Assembly (NCBI RefSeq): GCF_001612555.1
Contig: NZ_CP015111.1
Coordinates: 124,001 to 188,000 of the forward strand
Source: Acinetobacter sp. TGL-Y2
GTDB taxonomy: Bacteria; Pseudomonadota; Gammaproteobacteria; Pseudomonadales; Moraxellaceae
Direction of reading: 5' to 3'
Length of the DNA stretch: 64,000 bases
Every line of letters starts with the position of its first letter. The stretch's first letter is position 1. The translations under genes and the position numbers were made by a program. Below are positions 1 to 7,884 of this stretch, piece after piece. The notes beneath the pieces were generated by a model, which made no database searches, was not told where the DNA came from, and saw only the letters and a program-made list of their open reading frames with translations.

Positions 1-497
1 AAAACTAAATCTGTTATTTTATAGCGGTAAGGCTTTTCATCTTTAGTGCAAACTAATTGACCATAGCTTTTGTTATATGGTCTAACATAAATAAGTTCTT
101 CACCTTCATATTTAAGAATTTCTCCACCTTTTAGCTCTTTTGCTGCGCGTAATTTTCTATTCTTATTTAGGCGTAGCTCAGTACATTTATTTCTCCAAAT
201 GATTGCATCTGGATAACGACAAGTACTTTGTACTAATAGGCGATCAGCACAGTTGTAATAGTATGGCCCAACAGATTCAGACATTTCTTTGTATAGCCAT
301 TCGCCTGCGTTACGATTAACCAAAACGACATTAATTACTTTTTCTTTGGTCTGTTTATGTTCCAACAACAAATAGACTTCATTACCAAAAATACTTCTAT
401 CAATTAGAGTGTATTCGCTATTATTTTTCGGCACTAATTGAGCATCTGCGAACTCTTTGATATTCACATAGTTTGCATAAATCCCAGTCCAACCCAT
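1..497 (-). CDS. hypothetical protein beginning MGWTG, 3' end outside window
   Basis: Open frame of at least 165 codons running off the left edge. I start it at ATG 497, where GGTGA lies seven bases upstream; an upstream ATG at 532 falls in the promoter box. The N-terminus MGWTGIY resembles a small family of uncharacterised plasmid and phage proteins (DUF6927-like, from memory, unverified). No membrane segment or catalytic motif is visible. A promoter box lies at 532-549. Function unknown. Confidence 0.75.
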   Translation of the reverse strand, partial: MGWTGIYANYVNIKEFADAQLVPKNNSEYTLIDRSIFGNEVYLLLEHKQTKEKVINVVLVNRNAGEWLYKEMSESVGPYYYNCADRLLVQSTCRYPDAIIWRNKCTELRLNKNRKLRAAKELKGGEILKYEGEELIYVRPYNKSYGQLVCTKDEKPYRYKITDLV

Positions 498-531
498 TTT
501 ATTCACCATTGCTATTTGTTGTTGATTATTC

Positions 532-549
532 ATTATAACCATATACCGC
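532..549 (-). promoter_or_regulatory. shared promoter box, copy 1
   Basis: Exact GCGGTATATGGTTATAAT in gene sense, 35 bp before the MGWTG gene, with the second conserved block (AATTACATAAACTTACT) about 8 bp further upstream. Confidence 0.8.
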
Positions 550-635
550 AAATATATAAAGTAAGTTTATGTAATTATTATATTTTTTTTATTATTAAAA
601 TATAAAACCTCTGAAGTAGGGCTTTTATATGTTCT

Positions 636-824
636 TTAATCTTCGTTCAAGCAAAATTCACACGCATTGCAAGAAAAACAATACTTACAACCACAACCAT
701 CGCTTGTCTCTCCACAATTGCAACAGTCGAGCATTTCACTGCACGTTCGGCCATTTAATTCTGGGAACCTGTTGTTATCGCAACCAATGCTTTCACTTTC
801 ACTTTTTACTTTTTTATCACACAC
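636..824 (-). CDS. cysteine-rich small protein, metallothionein-like
   Basis: A 62-residue protein with 12 cysteines at positions 2, 15, 28, 34, 35, 37, 44, 46, 49, 52, 55 and 58. The second half has CxC and CxxC spacing (CGCKYCFSCNACEFC), the pattern expected for a metallothionein-like or multi-zinc protein. An AGGAG site lies about 12 bases before the ATG and a promoter box sits at 911-928. Thiolate metal binding is inferred from spacing only; a zinc-ribbon pair is an alternative. Confidence 0.65.
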   Translation of the reverse strand: MCDKKVKSESESIGCDNNRFPELNGRTCSEMLDCCNCGETSDGCGCKYCFSCNACEFCLNED

Positions 825-910
825 GTTCGATCTCCTAAGCCTTTGTTGTCTTGGGTGGAAAAGTCCTGTCTTTCAAGGGATTTATAAAGAAATTTTGAAA
901 ACTTGATTTA

Positions 911-928
911 ATTATAATCATATACCAC
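911..928 (-). promoter_or_regulatory. shared promoter box, copy 2
   Basis: GTGGTATATGATTATAAT (two changes from consensus), upstream of the cysteine-rich gene; the second block AACATAAACTTACTATA follows. Confidence 0.75.
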
Positions 929-970
929 AAATATGTATAGTAAGTTTATGTTAATGCTTAAGATATTCAA

Positions 971-1001
971 AAAAAATACCCCAATATAATTGGAGTATTT
1001 T
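971..1001 (-). terminator. terminator of the 1030-1536 gene
   Basis: Gene-sense stem AATACTCCAAT / ATTGGGGTATT followed by a run of T. Confidence 0.75.
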
Positions 1002-1029
1002 GTATTCTACGTTGGTGCTAAAAGATATT

Positions 1030-1536
1030 TTAGCAATACAAATTTGATTTCTTGGCTGGGCCATTTTTAATTATGGGATTCAAATTTGTAGCATCTGGTG
1101 AAAAACATTTCATAATATCGTTTTGAATACAGCAGTGAATGCTAATTTGACGACTCGACTCATAATCACCAACAAATATGGCTAATAATGGCCCAAGGCA
1201 TGTTTTCTTATTTCCAATTTTTTTAATTTCACCTTGTACGCTACTGGTCAAGGAAATATATTTTAATTCTTGAAGTTCGGAGTTTTCATAGATACCTTTG
1301 GTGATCGCACTACAACCAAATTTGGTATCAATCATTTCATGAAAATCTGAGTTGTTTAAAAGTCTATCTGCTAAATCATGAGAATCAGCATCATCAGACG
1401 GGCCTAATAGCATTAAAGGGCAGCCATTAACAAAGATACCAACGCTTTTTAGATTTAAAAAATGTGTCGTAGGATTGAATTCTGCAGGCGTTAGAATTGA
1501 TTGTGTCATCAAGTTTAAAATTTCGTTATGTTGCAT
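1030..1536 (-). CDS. hypothetical protein, 168 aa
   Basis: Start taken at ATG 1536 after GGGGAAG; ATGs upstream overlap the degenerate promoter box (1566-1581) and lack a ribosome site. Contains seven cysteines, including CC in SIHCCIQ, but no recognisable metal-site spacing. No signal peptide or membrane span. It stands alone between its box and a terminator at 971-1001. Family not recognised. Confidence 0.7.
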   Translation of the reverse strand: MQHNEILNLMTQSILTPAEFNPTTHFLNLKSVGIFVNGCPLMLLGPSDDADSHDLADRLLNNSDFHEMIDTKFGCSAITKGIYENSELQELKYISLTSSVQGEIKKIGNKKTCLGPLLAIFVGDYESSRQISIHCCIQNDIMKCFSPDATNLNPIIKNGPAKKSNLYC

Positions 1537-1565
1537 ATACTTCCCCATAAAATTCAATGGATATC

Positions 1566-1581
1566 CTATATCATATACCAC
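1566..1581 (-). promoter_or_regulatory. shared promoter box, copy 3 (degenerate)
   Basis: GTGGTATATGATATAG keeps the GGTATATGAT core but has lost the TATAAT end. Confidence 0.5.
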
Positions 1582-1663
1582 AAAGTGCATAATTTATAAT
1601 GTTGCCATTTGTTAAATTAAGCTTTTGAAATATAATGTAATTTATTGTTGTACTTCCAAAAAT

Positions 1664-1768
1664 AAAACGAGTGTAGCCGTAGGCTAGGGATTGCTTTGGG
1701 AATTTAGGACCAATCGGGGATAAATTGCCGCAGAGATTAGCGGTGTCAACCGCGCCACGAAAACAACA
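1664..1768. repeat. 105-bp direct repeat, copy A
   Basis: Aligns without gaps to 63711-63815, with roughly 15 differences. It contains AGCCGTAGGCT and a CCGC...GCGG...CCGC triplet that could form two mutually exclusive hairpins (CCGCAGAGATTAGCGG or GCGGTGTCAACCGC). No open frame covers it. Role unknown; a structured RNA or recombination site is possible. Confidence 0.7.
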
Positions 1769-1828
1769 TAATTACAGACGGTGATTTGTTTGTTTTCAAA
1801 AAAGGCAAAAAATCAATTAAAGCAATTT

Positions 1829-2020
1829 TTATTGAGTTTCTGGCTTTTTTAACTGGGGGGAACCCCATTTATATTCGCCACAAACGCACTGATAAAGCCC
1901 TTGTAATGTTGTGGCAGATAATCCTGCAACAGGGTAGGCACGGTATCTTTGGACAACTACATTATGATTTTCTTTGAACACCCATTTATGGCGTTTGTGC
2001 TCATGATTGCTGTTTTTCAT
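1829..2020 (-). CDS. hypothetical small protein, 63 aa
   Basis: Begins MKNSNHEHKRHKW at ATG 2020 with GGAA upstream, 16 bp after the stop of the SSB-like gene, so probably co-transcribed with it. The C-terminal half carries one CxC (CVCGEYKW). An overlapping plus-strand frame is judged a shadow. Its 3' end runs towards direct repeat copy A. Confidence 0.5.
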   Translation of the reverse strand: MKNSNHEHKRHKWVFKENHNVVVQRYRAYPVAGLSATTLQGLYQCVCGEYKWGSPQLKKPETQ

Positions 2021-2036
2021 TTTTAGTTCCATCTTA

Positions 2037-2684
2037 TTAATATTGCTTCCGATTCGCAAAACCACCATGCTGATAATGTTCTAAATCAAATTTATCATTT
2101 AAATCAATTTCAACAAAGTTATTGATTGTTTGATGATGATTTCCATATCCACCTTTAACATTAAAGAGTTGGTCTTGGCCATCATTCAAGTGCATATCGT
2201 TGTTATCAAAATGCTGATCTTTGCCATCATTCCAGTGCATATCTTCAAGGTGCATATCGTTGTTATCAAAGTGCTGGTCTTGGCCATGATTCAAGTGGAT
2301 ATCTTCATGGTGCATATCGTTGTTATCAAAGCGCTGGTCTTGGCCATTAGACTGATTGACTTGTTCAACCTGTACAAGATTAGTCTTTTGACCTTTCACA
2401 ATATTAAAGCTGTTTACTGCAATCTCGGGTGCTATTCGTTCATTCCCATTACAATCAAGCCATTTAAAGTATTCAAGACACCCAGTAATTAAAATTTCAT
2501 CACCTCTTTTTAGAAGTGCAATTGCTTCTGCATCTTTATCGTAGAATGCCACTAAATGCCACTGAACACGTTCATTTGTACGTGTTGCTACAGATAAAAT
2601 AGCTTTAGTCCCATACTGATTCTTATAGAATTCAGCTTCTTTTCCAACATAGCCTAAAATGTTTACATGATTAATTGTTTGCAT
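2037..2684 (-). CDS. single-stranded DNA-binding protein with Asp/His-repeat tail
   Basis: 215 residues starting MQTINHVNILGYVG at ATG 2684 after AGAAGGA. Residues 1-105 follow the SSB OB-fold pattern (YVGKEAEFY, TNERVQWHLVAFYDK, LKRGDEILITGCLEY, NGNERIAPEIAVNSF), like the two SSBs at 38-39.7 kb but strongly diverged. From about residue 115 there are four imperfect repeats built on GQDQHFDNNDMHLED. The tail ends NRKQY and lacks the acidic DDIPF-type tip that normally recruits partners. Box at 2734-2751. Presumably coats ssDNA of the element; the tail is odd. Confidence 0.8.
   Translation of the reverse strand: MQTINHVNILGYVGKEAEFYKNQYGTKAILSVATRTNERVQWHLVAFYDKDAEAIALLKRGDEILITGCLEYFKWLDCNGNERIAPEIAVNSFNIVKGQKTNLVQVEQVNQSNGQDQRFDNNDMHHEDIHLNHGQDQHFDNNDMHLEDMHWNDGKDQHFDNNDMHLNDGQDQLFNVKGGYGNHHQTINNFVEIDLNDKFDLEHYQHGGFANRKQY
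2150..2350. repeat. tandem repeats encoding the Asp/His-rich SSB tail
   Basis: Imperfect repeats of TTGGCCATCATTCAAGTGCA and TATCGTTGTTATCAAA-type units, 57-75 bp period, inside the SSB gene. Confidence 0.7.
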
Positions 2685-2733
2685 GAAAAAATTCCTTCTA
2701 GAAAAGTGATATGGGACAATCCAATATAATAAT

Positions 2734-2751
2734 ATTATAACCATATACCGC
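2734..2751 (-). promoter_or_regulatory. shared promoter box, copy 4
   Basis: Exact GCGGTATATGGTTATAAT, about 50 bp before the SSB start. Confidence 0.8.
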
Positions 2752-2877
2752 AATATGTGCCGTAACATTGTGTAATTATTTTATGTTTTTTAAAAAAAAT
2801 GCACAGTTTTATTTGAATTTATACTAATAAAAACATTAACAATTAATAACATGGATTAATTTTGATTCAGTTTTTTT

Positions 2878-2895
2878 GTGGTATATGATTATACT
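2878..2895 (+). promoter_or_regulatory. shared promoter box, copy 5 (plus strand)
   Basis: GTGGTATATGATTATACT reading rightwards, 20 bp before the DGQHR gene. One of the few boxes in this orientation, and it points at a plus-strand gene, which supports a directional promoter role. Confidence 0.75.
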
Positions 2896-2915
2896 ATTAA
2901 TAACGGGTGATAAAC

Positions 2916-3971
2916 ATGGAAAACTTCTATTCATTTACGGCACTTCGGGGCATTCAAGGCCGAAAAATGTCATATATTATTCAAATACCTCTAAATATGG
3001 TTGGTACTCTCTTTGAGCAAGAAGATTTTTCACTTCCTGTAATTGAACGAAAGCAGCGAATGTTGAATAAAGCTCGTGTGAACCAGATTGCTAAATACTT
3101 GGTGGACAATCCTGACAGCTATGTACTCCCTCCTTTAGTTGCTCAAATCATAGGTGAGGTTGAGCAGACCCCTGATCAGTTGCAGCGGGATATTGTGACT
3201 CTAAAAATTAAAATGGGTTCAAAACTTCAAATTTTAGACGGGCAACATCGTTGCGCTGGAATTCAGTTGGCACTCCAACAACGCAAATATTTAGGCGATG
3301 AAGTAATCCAAGTCAAACTTTTGATATGTGGAAACCTTTCAGATTCACAACAGGTATTTGCTGATATCAACATCAATGCAGTAAAGCCACCTCAGTCAAT
3401 TAAGATGCTATATAACCATAGAGATTATCTAACATCATTTTCGAAAGTACTTATTGAACAAATTCCTGTATTTAAAAATAATACTGATTATGAGCGTACC
3501 AATTTACCGCCTCAATCTGACAATATTTTTACATTTAGTGCTATATATCAAGCCAATAAGGAACTACTCAAAACTTCATCAGATGAAACTATGTTTGATC
3601 AAAAAACACTGATTCAGTTTTGGAATACTGTAGCGTCAGTGATGACAGATTGGGATGGCCAGAAAAATGCTGGAGAACTTCGTGAGCAATCAATATCTGT
3701 CCACGCTGTAACGTTATCGGCATTAGCAGAAGTGGGGCGAACTCTCATTGAAAAATTTCCTTCTGAATGGCCTGAAATACTCAATGGCTTAGTCGGGATA
3801 GATTGGAACCGTTCTAATCCAGACTGGAAAGATCGAGCCGTTGTTACTGGGAAAATAACGAAATCCCGAAAAAACATTGAATTGACTGCAAATAAAATTT
3901 TGCAGTACTTAGGCGTAGCGCTGAATAAAGCTCAAAAGAATCGGGAAACAGAATTTTTGAAAAACATATAA
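2916..3971 (+). CDS. DGQHR-domain protein (DndB-like)
   Basis: 351 residues from ATG 2916, with GGGTGA nine bases upstream. The signature LQILDGQHRCAGI lies at residues 104-116, followed by VFADININAVKPPQSIKMLY, the usual context of the DGQHR/DndB family. Family members regulate DNA phosphorothioation operons or sit in defence islands; no dndA or dndC-E genes are seen here, so this is an orphan. It has its own plus-strand box (2878-2895) and diverges from the SSB gene. CRISPR array 1 begins 200 bp downstream on the same strand. Confidence 0.85.
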   Translation: MENFYSFTALRGIQGRKMSYIIQIPLNMVGTLFEQEDFSLPVIERKQRMLNKARVNQIAKYLVDNPDSYVLPPLVAQIIGEVEQTPDQLQRDIVTLKIKMGSKLQILDGQHRCAGIQLALQQRKYLGDEVIQVKLLICGNLSDSQQVFADININAVKPPQSIKMLYNHRDYLTSFSKVLIEQIPVFKNNTDYERTNLPPQSDNIFTFSAIYQANKELLKTSSDETMFDQKTLIQFWNTVASVMTDWDGQKNAGELREQSISVHAVTLSALAEVGRTLIEKFPSEWPEILNGLVGIDWNRSNPDWKDRAVVTGKITKSRKNIELTANKILQYLGVALNKAQKNRETEFLKNI

Positions 3972-3985
3972 ATTTCTCAGTAAAA

Positions 3986-4012
3986 TCGCCCCTTTTTTTA
4001 AATTGGGGCATT
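3986..4012 (+). terminator. possible terminator after the DGQHR gene
   Basis: GCCCC / GGGGC stem around a T-rich loop, 15 bp past the stop; no strong T-run follows, so termination may be partial. Confidence 0.4.
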
Positions 4013-4149
4013 ATTTAAATGACTATAAGATAAAAACCTATTTACCCAATAAATTTACAGAAAAGTAAAGTTTAATAAATACATTGAGTTATATTATTGT
4101 TTAATAATTTGGGTTATCTCTATTTATCTTAAAAAAACTAAAAATATTA

Positions 4150-4173
4150 TAAGCTTATGGTAAAATTTCTCTA
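4150..4173 (+). promoter_or_regulatory. minimal CRISPR leader of array 1
   Basis: TATAAGCTTATGGTAAAAT ends 7 bp before the first repeat. The same stretch precedes arrays 2 and 3. It reads as an extended -10 promoter (TATGNTAAAAT), placing the transcript start at or just before repeat 1. Confidence 0.65.
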
Positions 4174-4678
4174 GTGATACATCGCACACGCGGTTTTTAG
4201 GCCGCTAATGCGGCTTTCCTAAGCCTGTCAGTTGTGATACATCGCACACGCGGTTTTTAGGTCACTTGAAAGCCAAAATAGGCATGGCGGGGCGTGATAC
4301 ATCGCACACGCGGTTTTTAGGTTGGCATTCTAAAACACATGAACCACAACTAAGTGACACATCGCACACGCGGTTTATAGGAACATGGCTGGGAGGTTAC
4401 TGCTTTTGATACGGTGACATATCGCACACGCGGTTTTTAGAAGCAAAACTACAATCTGTTCGAGCAAAACTACGCGAGACATCGCACATGCGTTTTTAGG
4501 AATTGAGAGTATTCTTCTTTATAATTATATGAGTAATACACCGCACACGCGGTTTTTGGATGCAAGTTAAACGTCAATCGAATGTCATAAGGTGACACAT
4601 CGCACATGCGGTTTTCATGATGTGTATAAAAGAGAAAGTTGCTATTGTCGAGTAGTACATCGCACACGCGGTTTTTAG
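4174..4678 (+). CRISPR. CRISPR array 1: 9 repeats, 8 spacers
   Basis: Repeats of about 27 bp around ATCGCACACGCGGT at exact 60-bp steps for repeats 1-5 (4174, 4234, 4294, 4354, 4414), then slightly irregular (about 4476, 4533, 4592, 4652). Spacers are about 33 bp and all different. Repeat 6 has lost one base of the stem and repeats 6-9 are degenerate, as expected at the leader-distal end. The repeat folds as ATCGC-ACAC-GCGGT with a U.G pair only if transcribed rightwards. No cas1 or cas2 nearby. Minus-strand frames over the array are artefacts. Confidence 0.9.
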
Positions 4679-4733
4679 TGCAGCATAAGCTGTGAAGGAG
4701 AACCGACATTAGCCAGTTCTTTGCTTACATACA

Positions 4734-5159
4734 TCAATAGTTTTCAACATAGCTATCTAAAACATTGCTTAATGAATAAAGCAAAAACCATTCAGGCAAC
4801 TTTGTATTGTTTGCTATAAAGTTTTCATCAGCAGAACGTACATTTAAATATTCCTCAAAATCGTCATAGACTATAAAATTTTGAGGATTGCCATTTTCAT
4901 CGCTCTGCGTCAGTAGTTTAATACTGATACCTGTTTCATCTTCTTGCACTTTAAATTGAGTGGCCACGCTTAATTTTACATAACCTTCTAATCTTTCCTC
5001 AGAAGAAAAGAGTGGCATTTCAGAAACACTGTCATGTTCGAAAATATCATTCTCTTGTTCTTCAATGCTGTCAGCATCTGTCCCCATGTTGAAGCAAATG
5101 TTATCTGGAGTAAGAAGGCCTAGTGCATCCATTTCAGTAATAAATTTTGCAGCTTCCAT
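4734..5159 (-). CDS. acidic hypothetical protein, 141 aa
   Basis: Acidic protein (SIEEQENDIFEHDSVSEMP near residues 32-50) with no motif I can name. It begins 7 bp after the stop of the 5167-5604 gene, so the two form an operon driven by the box at 5629-5646. Its stop lies 55 bp from the end of the convergent CRISPR array. Confidence 0.75.
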   Translation of the reverse strand: MEAAKFITEMDALGLLTPDNICFNMGTDADSIEEQENDIFEHDSVSEMPLFSSEERLEGYVKLSVATQFKVQEDETGISIKLLTQSDENGNPQNFIVYDDFEEYLNVRSADENFIANNTKLPEWFLLYSLSNVLDSYVENY

Positions 5160-5166
5160 TTTAATA

Positions 5167-5604
5167 TTATCCTCTAACCTTTTCTAAGGCACTCTCAACA
5201 CCTTGACGAAATGCTTCTAGATGAAGGTTATTTGGTAGCACAATATTATCTTCAATGAATAATTCAGTACCTTCTTTGCCTAGATTTTTGATTTGATCAC
5301 TGTTTTCATTCAATTCAACTGAAAAAAACTTTTGATTTGTCGGTGATTTGAAAAGCTTTGCGCTGCATTCATGATTAGTTTTATCTAATTTAACTGCTAC
5401 ACGGTAAATAATTCTAAACTTGAAGTTAATATCGAGTTTCTTATTTTTAATATTCACTTCGGTTGTTACTTTCTGATCATCTACAGATTCAGAATTAGGC
5501 ATTACTTCAAATTTTGTTGAACGATAATTATAGAAAAAAGAGGGTTCGGTTAAATAAACTAAAGCAACTGCTTGTTCAATTGAATTGATATCTTTAGTGT
5601 TCAT
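5167..5604 (-). CDS. hypothetical protein, 145 aa
   Basis: Start set at MNTKDINSIEQA, ATG 5604, behind ATCAGCAATGGAG, the standard untranslated leader of this replicon. The longer frame reads through the box and leader. Mixed charge, no membrane span. First gene of a two-gene operon with 4734-5159. Family unknown. Confidence 0.8.
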   Translation of the reverse strand: MNTKDINSIEQAVALVYLTEPSFFYNYRSTKFEVMPNSESVDDQKVTTEVNIKNKKLDINFKFRIIYRVAVKLDKTNHECSAKLFKSPTNQKFFSVELNENSDQIKNLGKEGTELFIEDNIVLPNNLHLEAFRQGVESALEKVRG

Positions 5605-5628
5605 AATAAGCTCCATTGCTGATAACCA

Positions 5629-5646
5629 ATTATAATCATATACCAC
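5629..5646 (-). promoter_or_regulatory. shared promoter box, copy 6
   Basis: GTGGTATATGATTATAAT followed by ATCAGCAATGGAG. Confidence 0.75.
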
Positions 5647-5802
5647 ATCAAATTGTGTAAGTGTATGTAAAATAATATAATTATATGTTTTTTTATTAAT
5701 ATTTTCAGGTAATCTGTCCTTGCTTTTTAAATTCCCTTATTTATTAAGAGCACTGCAATCGGACCCTAATTGATAAATTATTTTTGGGCATTTCAGCGCC
5801 GC

Positions 5803-5853
5803 AGACAAACGAATTTGCGCAAGCCAATTTGTTCTGTAGCGTAAGCGCTGGCG
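5803..5853. repeat. two-hairpin GNRA element H1
   Basis: CAAATTGGC-TTGC-GCAAATTC reading in gene sense; hairpin 1 capped by a GCAA-type loop, then TAGC-GTAA-GCGCTGGC. It occupies the gap between the box at 5629 and the terminator at 5867. Confidence 0.6.
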
Positions 5854-5866
5854 GTAGATATTCGAA

Positions 5867-5892
5867 GAAAAAAGCCTGATTGTCAGGCTTTT
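5867..5892 (-). terminator. terminator of the small membrane gene
   Basis: Gene-sense AAAAGCCTGACAATCAGGCTTTTTTC, stem plus T-run. Confidence 0.8.
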
Positions 5893-5928
5893 AAGTGGTA
5901 TTAATTAATCATATTATGAATATATTAT

Positions 5929-6102
5929 TCAATTTGATAAAAATTGAAATCCAATAGAAATGGGAATCAAAATAATACCGCACAATAATAGTAAACCATT
6001 ATTTGTTTTTGGCTTTCTCTTTTTAAAGAAAATATGTGCAGAAATAAATATAATCGCAACGATAAAGCAAAATAGTGCTGATTTATCAATAATGGAAAAC
6101 AT
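5929..6102 (-). CDS. small two-span membrane protein, 57 aa
   Basis: ATG 6102 preceded by AAAAGGAAATACG. Predicted spans: residues about 8-25 (ALFCFIVAIIFISAHIFF) and 37-54 (LLLLCGIILIPISIGFQF), separated by a basic KKRKPK loop. It follows csf2 by about 100 bp on the same strand with a long hairpin between. Function unknown; distal membership of the csf transcript is possible but unproven. Confidence 0.55.
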   Translation of the reverse strand: MFSIIDKSALFCFIVAIIFISAHIFFKKRKPKTNNGLLLLCGIILIPISIGFQFLSN

Positions 6103-6149
6103 CGTATTTCCTTTTAAGTTTGCCCTTCAAATTCAAGAATTTTTTAACT

Positions 6150-6192
6150 TAGGGAGTCTCTATGCTTTATAAAATGCCATAAGAGACTCCCT
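6150..6192 (-). terminator. hairpin after csf2
   Basis: AGGGAGTCTCT and its complement flank a 20-base loop, just after the csf2 stop; a weak T-rich stretch follows. Likely the end of the csf operon or an mRNA-stabilising stem. Confidence 0.6.
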
Positions 6193-6199
6193 ATACTAA

Positions 6200-7213
6200 T
6201 TAGAAATAAGCACCAAAATTAAAAGTACCATCTTGAATTGCGGTTTCAATTGCTTTGGCATCAAAATTTAAACCGGTTAATTGGAATCCATCATCGTTGA
6301 TTGTTAGCTCACCAATTGTTTTTGGCATAGGTTCATCAAAAGATGATTCAACAATTTTCCAAGTACCGTGAATGTCACCACAACCAAGGTTTTGATGGCC
6401 ACCAACTGAAAAGTTAACGCTTGATTTATATAAAATCCAAAGTAGATATTGAAGTTCTTTATGTGATGGGTTAGTCAGTGTCATACGGTGTGACAATGTA
6501 TAACCTTCATCAATCGCTTCAAAACCATCTAACGGACGTAAAATAGATTCGCTTGAGCCTGTACGTGCATCTTTTGCAGCGCGAATTTGTTCATCAATCC
6601 CATCAATTTGAGCGCCGATAATCTTACGTTCTTCTGCAGTCGCACCTTTAAGAGACTTTTCTAAGTCTTTACGATCTTTCTTTAAATCAGATGTTTCTAG
6701 TGATGTTAATGCATCATCATTCATAATTTTTTGAAGATAATCTAATTCTTCGGTATCTACGAAACCAACGAGGCTTGGTTGGCGATTAAATGCGTGGTTA
6801 CGCGCACCATTACCATATTTAGTAATAGGGCTATCTGTTTCGCTGCAGTAAGCATTACCAACTTTTAAATTACCGCCAATGGCAAAATTACCAAAAACTG
6901 AAATTTGTGGGTTTACTTCACGAATTGGACCATTTTTATTAACGGTTTCATAACCGCCACCAAGCTTAACTTTACGACCAGTGTCTACACCAGAAAAGTT
7001 CATGTAGATTTCATCAACAGATAGTTTTTTATCAACTTTAGCAAGTTCATGCGCAATAGCATGAGATGCTGTGCTACGCAACATACCGCGTAAACTAGAA
7101 GCTGGAATGTAATAGGCATTGTGTGAATTTTTAGGAATGCCTTTTACACTCGGTAGAGATACGTTTACTGGTGCAACGGTAGTGATTGTGCCGATAAATT
7201 TAACTGTTTTCAT
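6200..7213 (-). CDS. csf2: Csf2, Cas7-like backbone of the type IV CRISPR complex
   Basis: 337 residues with RAMP/Cas7 signatures: YYIPASSLRGMLRSTASHAI at about 34-53 (the usual IPGSSLKGxLR motif) and GGHQNLGCGDIHGTW near 285-299. In the family, several Cas7 copies line the crRNA and form the effector filament. It starts 11 bp after csf3 and is the last gene of a five-gene minus-strand operon. A charged segment (about 180-212, LKKDRKDLEKSLKG) looks like an inserted helix pair. Confidence 0.85.
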   Translation of the reverse strand: MKTVKFIGTITTVAPVNVSLPSVKGIPKNSHNAYYIPASSLRGMLRSTASHAIAHELAKVDKKLSVDEIYMNFSGVDTGRKVKLGGGYETVNKNGPIREVNPQISVFGNFAIGGNLKVGNAYCSETDSPITKYGNGARNHAFNRQPSLVGFVDTEELDYLQKIMNDDALTSLETSDLKKDRKDLEKSLKGATAEERKIIGAQIDGIDEQIRAAKDARTGSSESILRPLDGFEAIDEGYTLSHRMTLTNPSHKELQYLLWILYKSSVNFSVGGHQNLGCGDIHGTWKIVESSFDEPMPKTIGELTINDDGFQLTGLNFDAKAIETAIQDGTFNFGAYF

Positions 7214-7224
7214 TATGTACTTCC

Positions 7225-7884
7225 TTAAATGGTTTTAAGACGGAAATTAGGGATAAAAGAATCAATTCGTTCAGACGTTTGGTAAGGCGGTTTTACAGAG
7301 TTTTTAACATTCAAATAACCTTTTTTCTCAACCATATTGACAGGTAGATTTCGGGCTAATTCATTGTTTTCATCAAAAAAACTGTAATCATTTTCAATTT
7401 CAGAAATCTGAATATCTTGAATTTCGCCAAAACCTTGAGAGTTATTAAGACCAATAAAGCCAAGACTATTCAAAAGGTACTCAATTTTTTTGGCATCGCC
7501 CACGGCGTTGAATTCAATAAAACCAGCTTTAATACCTTTGTGGGTGGTCACACGCTTACGGAAGCCGCCACTTTTGGTAATAATGGTTGCCTTTTTTTCA
7601 GCCTTCGGAAAATGCCAATCTTCCCAATGTGTTCGTGTGGCCATAGCCCATTCAATTGCTTCAACTGGGTAATCTTTACTTCGAATAAAACGCAATGAGG
7701 AAGCTTTATAGATTCCGCTGGCTGGGTCTTTATCTAATACAGTATCGATCTTTGCCAAAATAGCGTTATCATCCAAATCAGAGTTTGCTTTGAATGCCCA
7801 GTACAGCAAGCCATCCAAATTAATCGGATACTTAGGCTGTAAAATGGGTGAGCCTATCTGGATGGTGATTTTCAATCTTTTCAT
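7225..7884 (-). CDS. csf3: Csf3, Cas5-like subunit
   Basis: 219 residues. The N-terminus MKRLKITIQIGSPILQPKYP fits a RAMP beta-strand start and the C-terminal half carries the glycine-rich LGFIGLNNSQGFGEIQDIQI (about 141-160). In type IV complexes Csf3 holds the 5' handle of the crRNA. It overlaps the csf4 stop by ATGA, so translation is coupled. Confidence 0.8.
   Translation of the reverse strand: MKRLKITIQIGSPILQPKYPINLDGLLYWAFKANSDLDDNAILAKIDTVLDKDPASGIYKASSLRFIRSKDYPVEAIEWAMATRTHWEDWHFPKAEKKATIITKSGGFRKRVTTHKGIKAGFIEFNAVGDAKKIEYLLNSLGFIGLNNSQGFGEIQDIQISEIENDYSFFDENNELARNLPVNMVEKKGYLNVKNSVKPPYQTSERIDSFIPNFRLKTI

Noticed and set aside
1786..1977. 63-codon plus-strand frame
   Set aside because: Overlaps the better supported minus-strand 1829-2020 gene; no ribosome site or box.
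4470..4709. 79-codon minus-strand frame
   Set aside because: It lies across CRISPR repeats and spacers of array 1 and repeats itself with the 60-bp period; no ribosome site.
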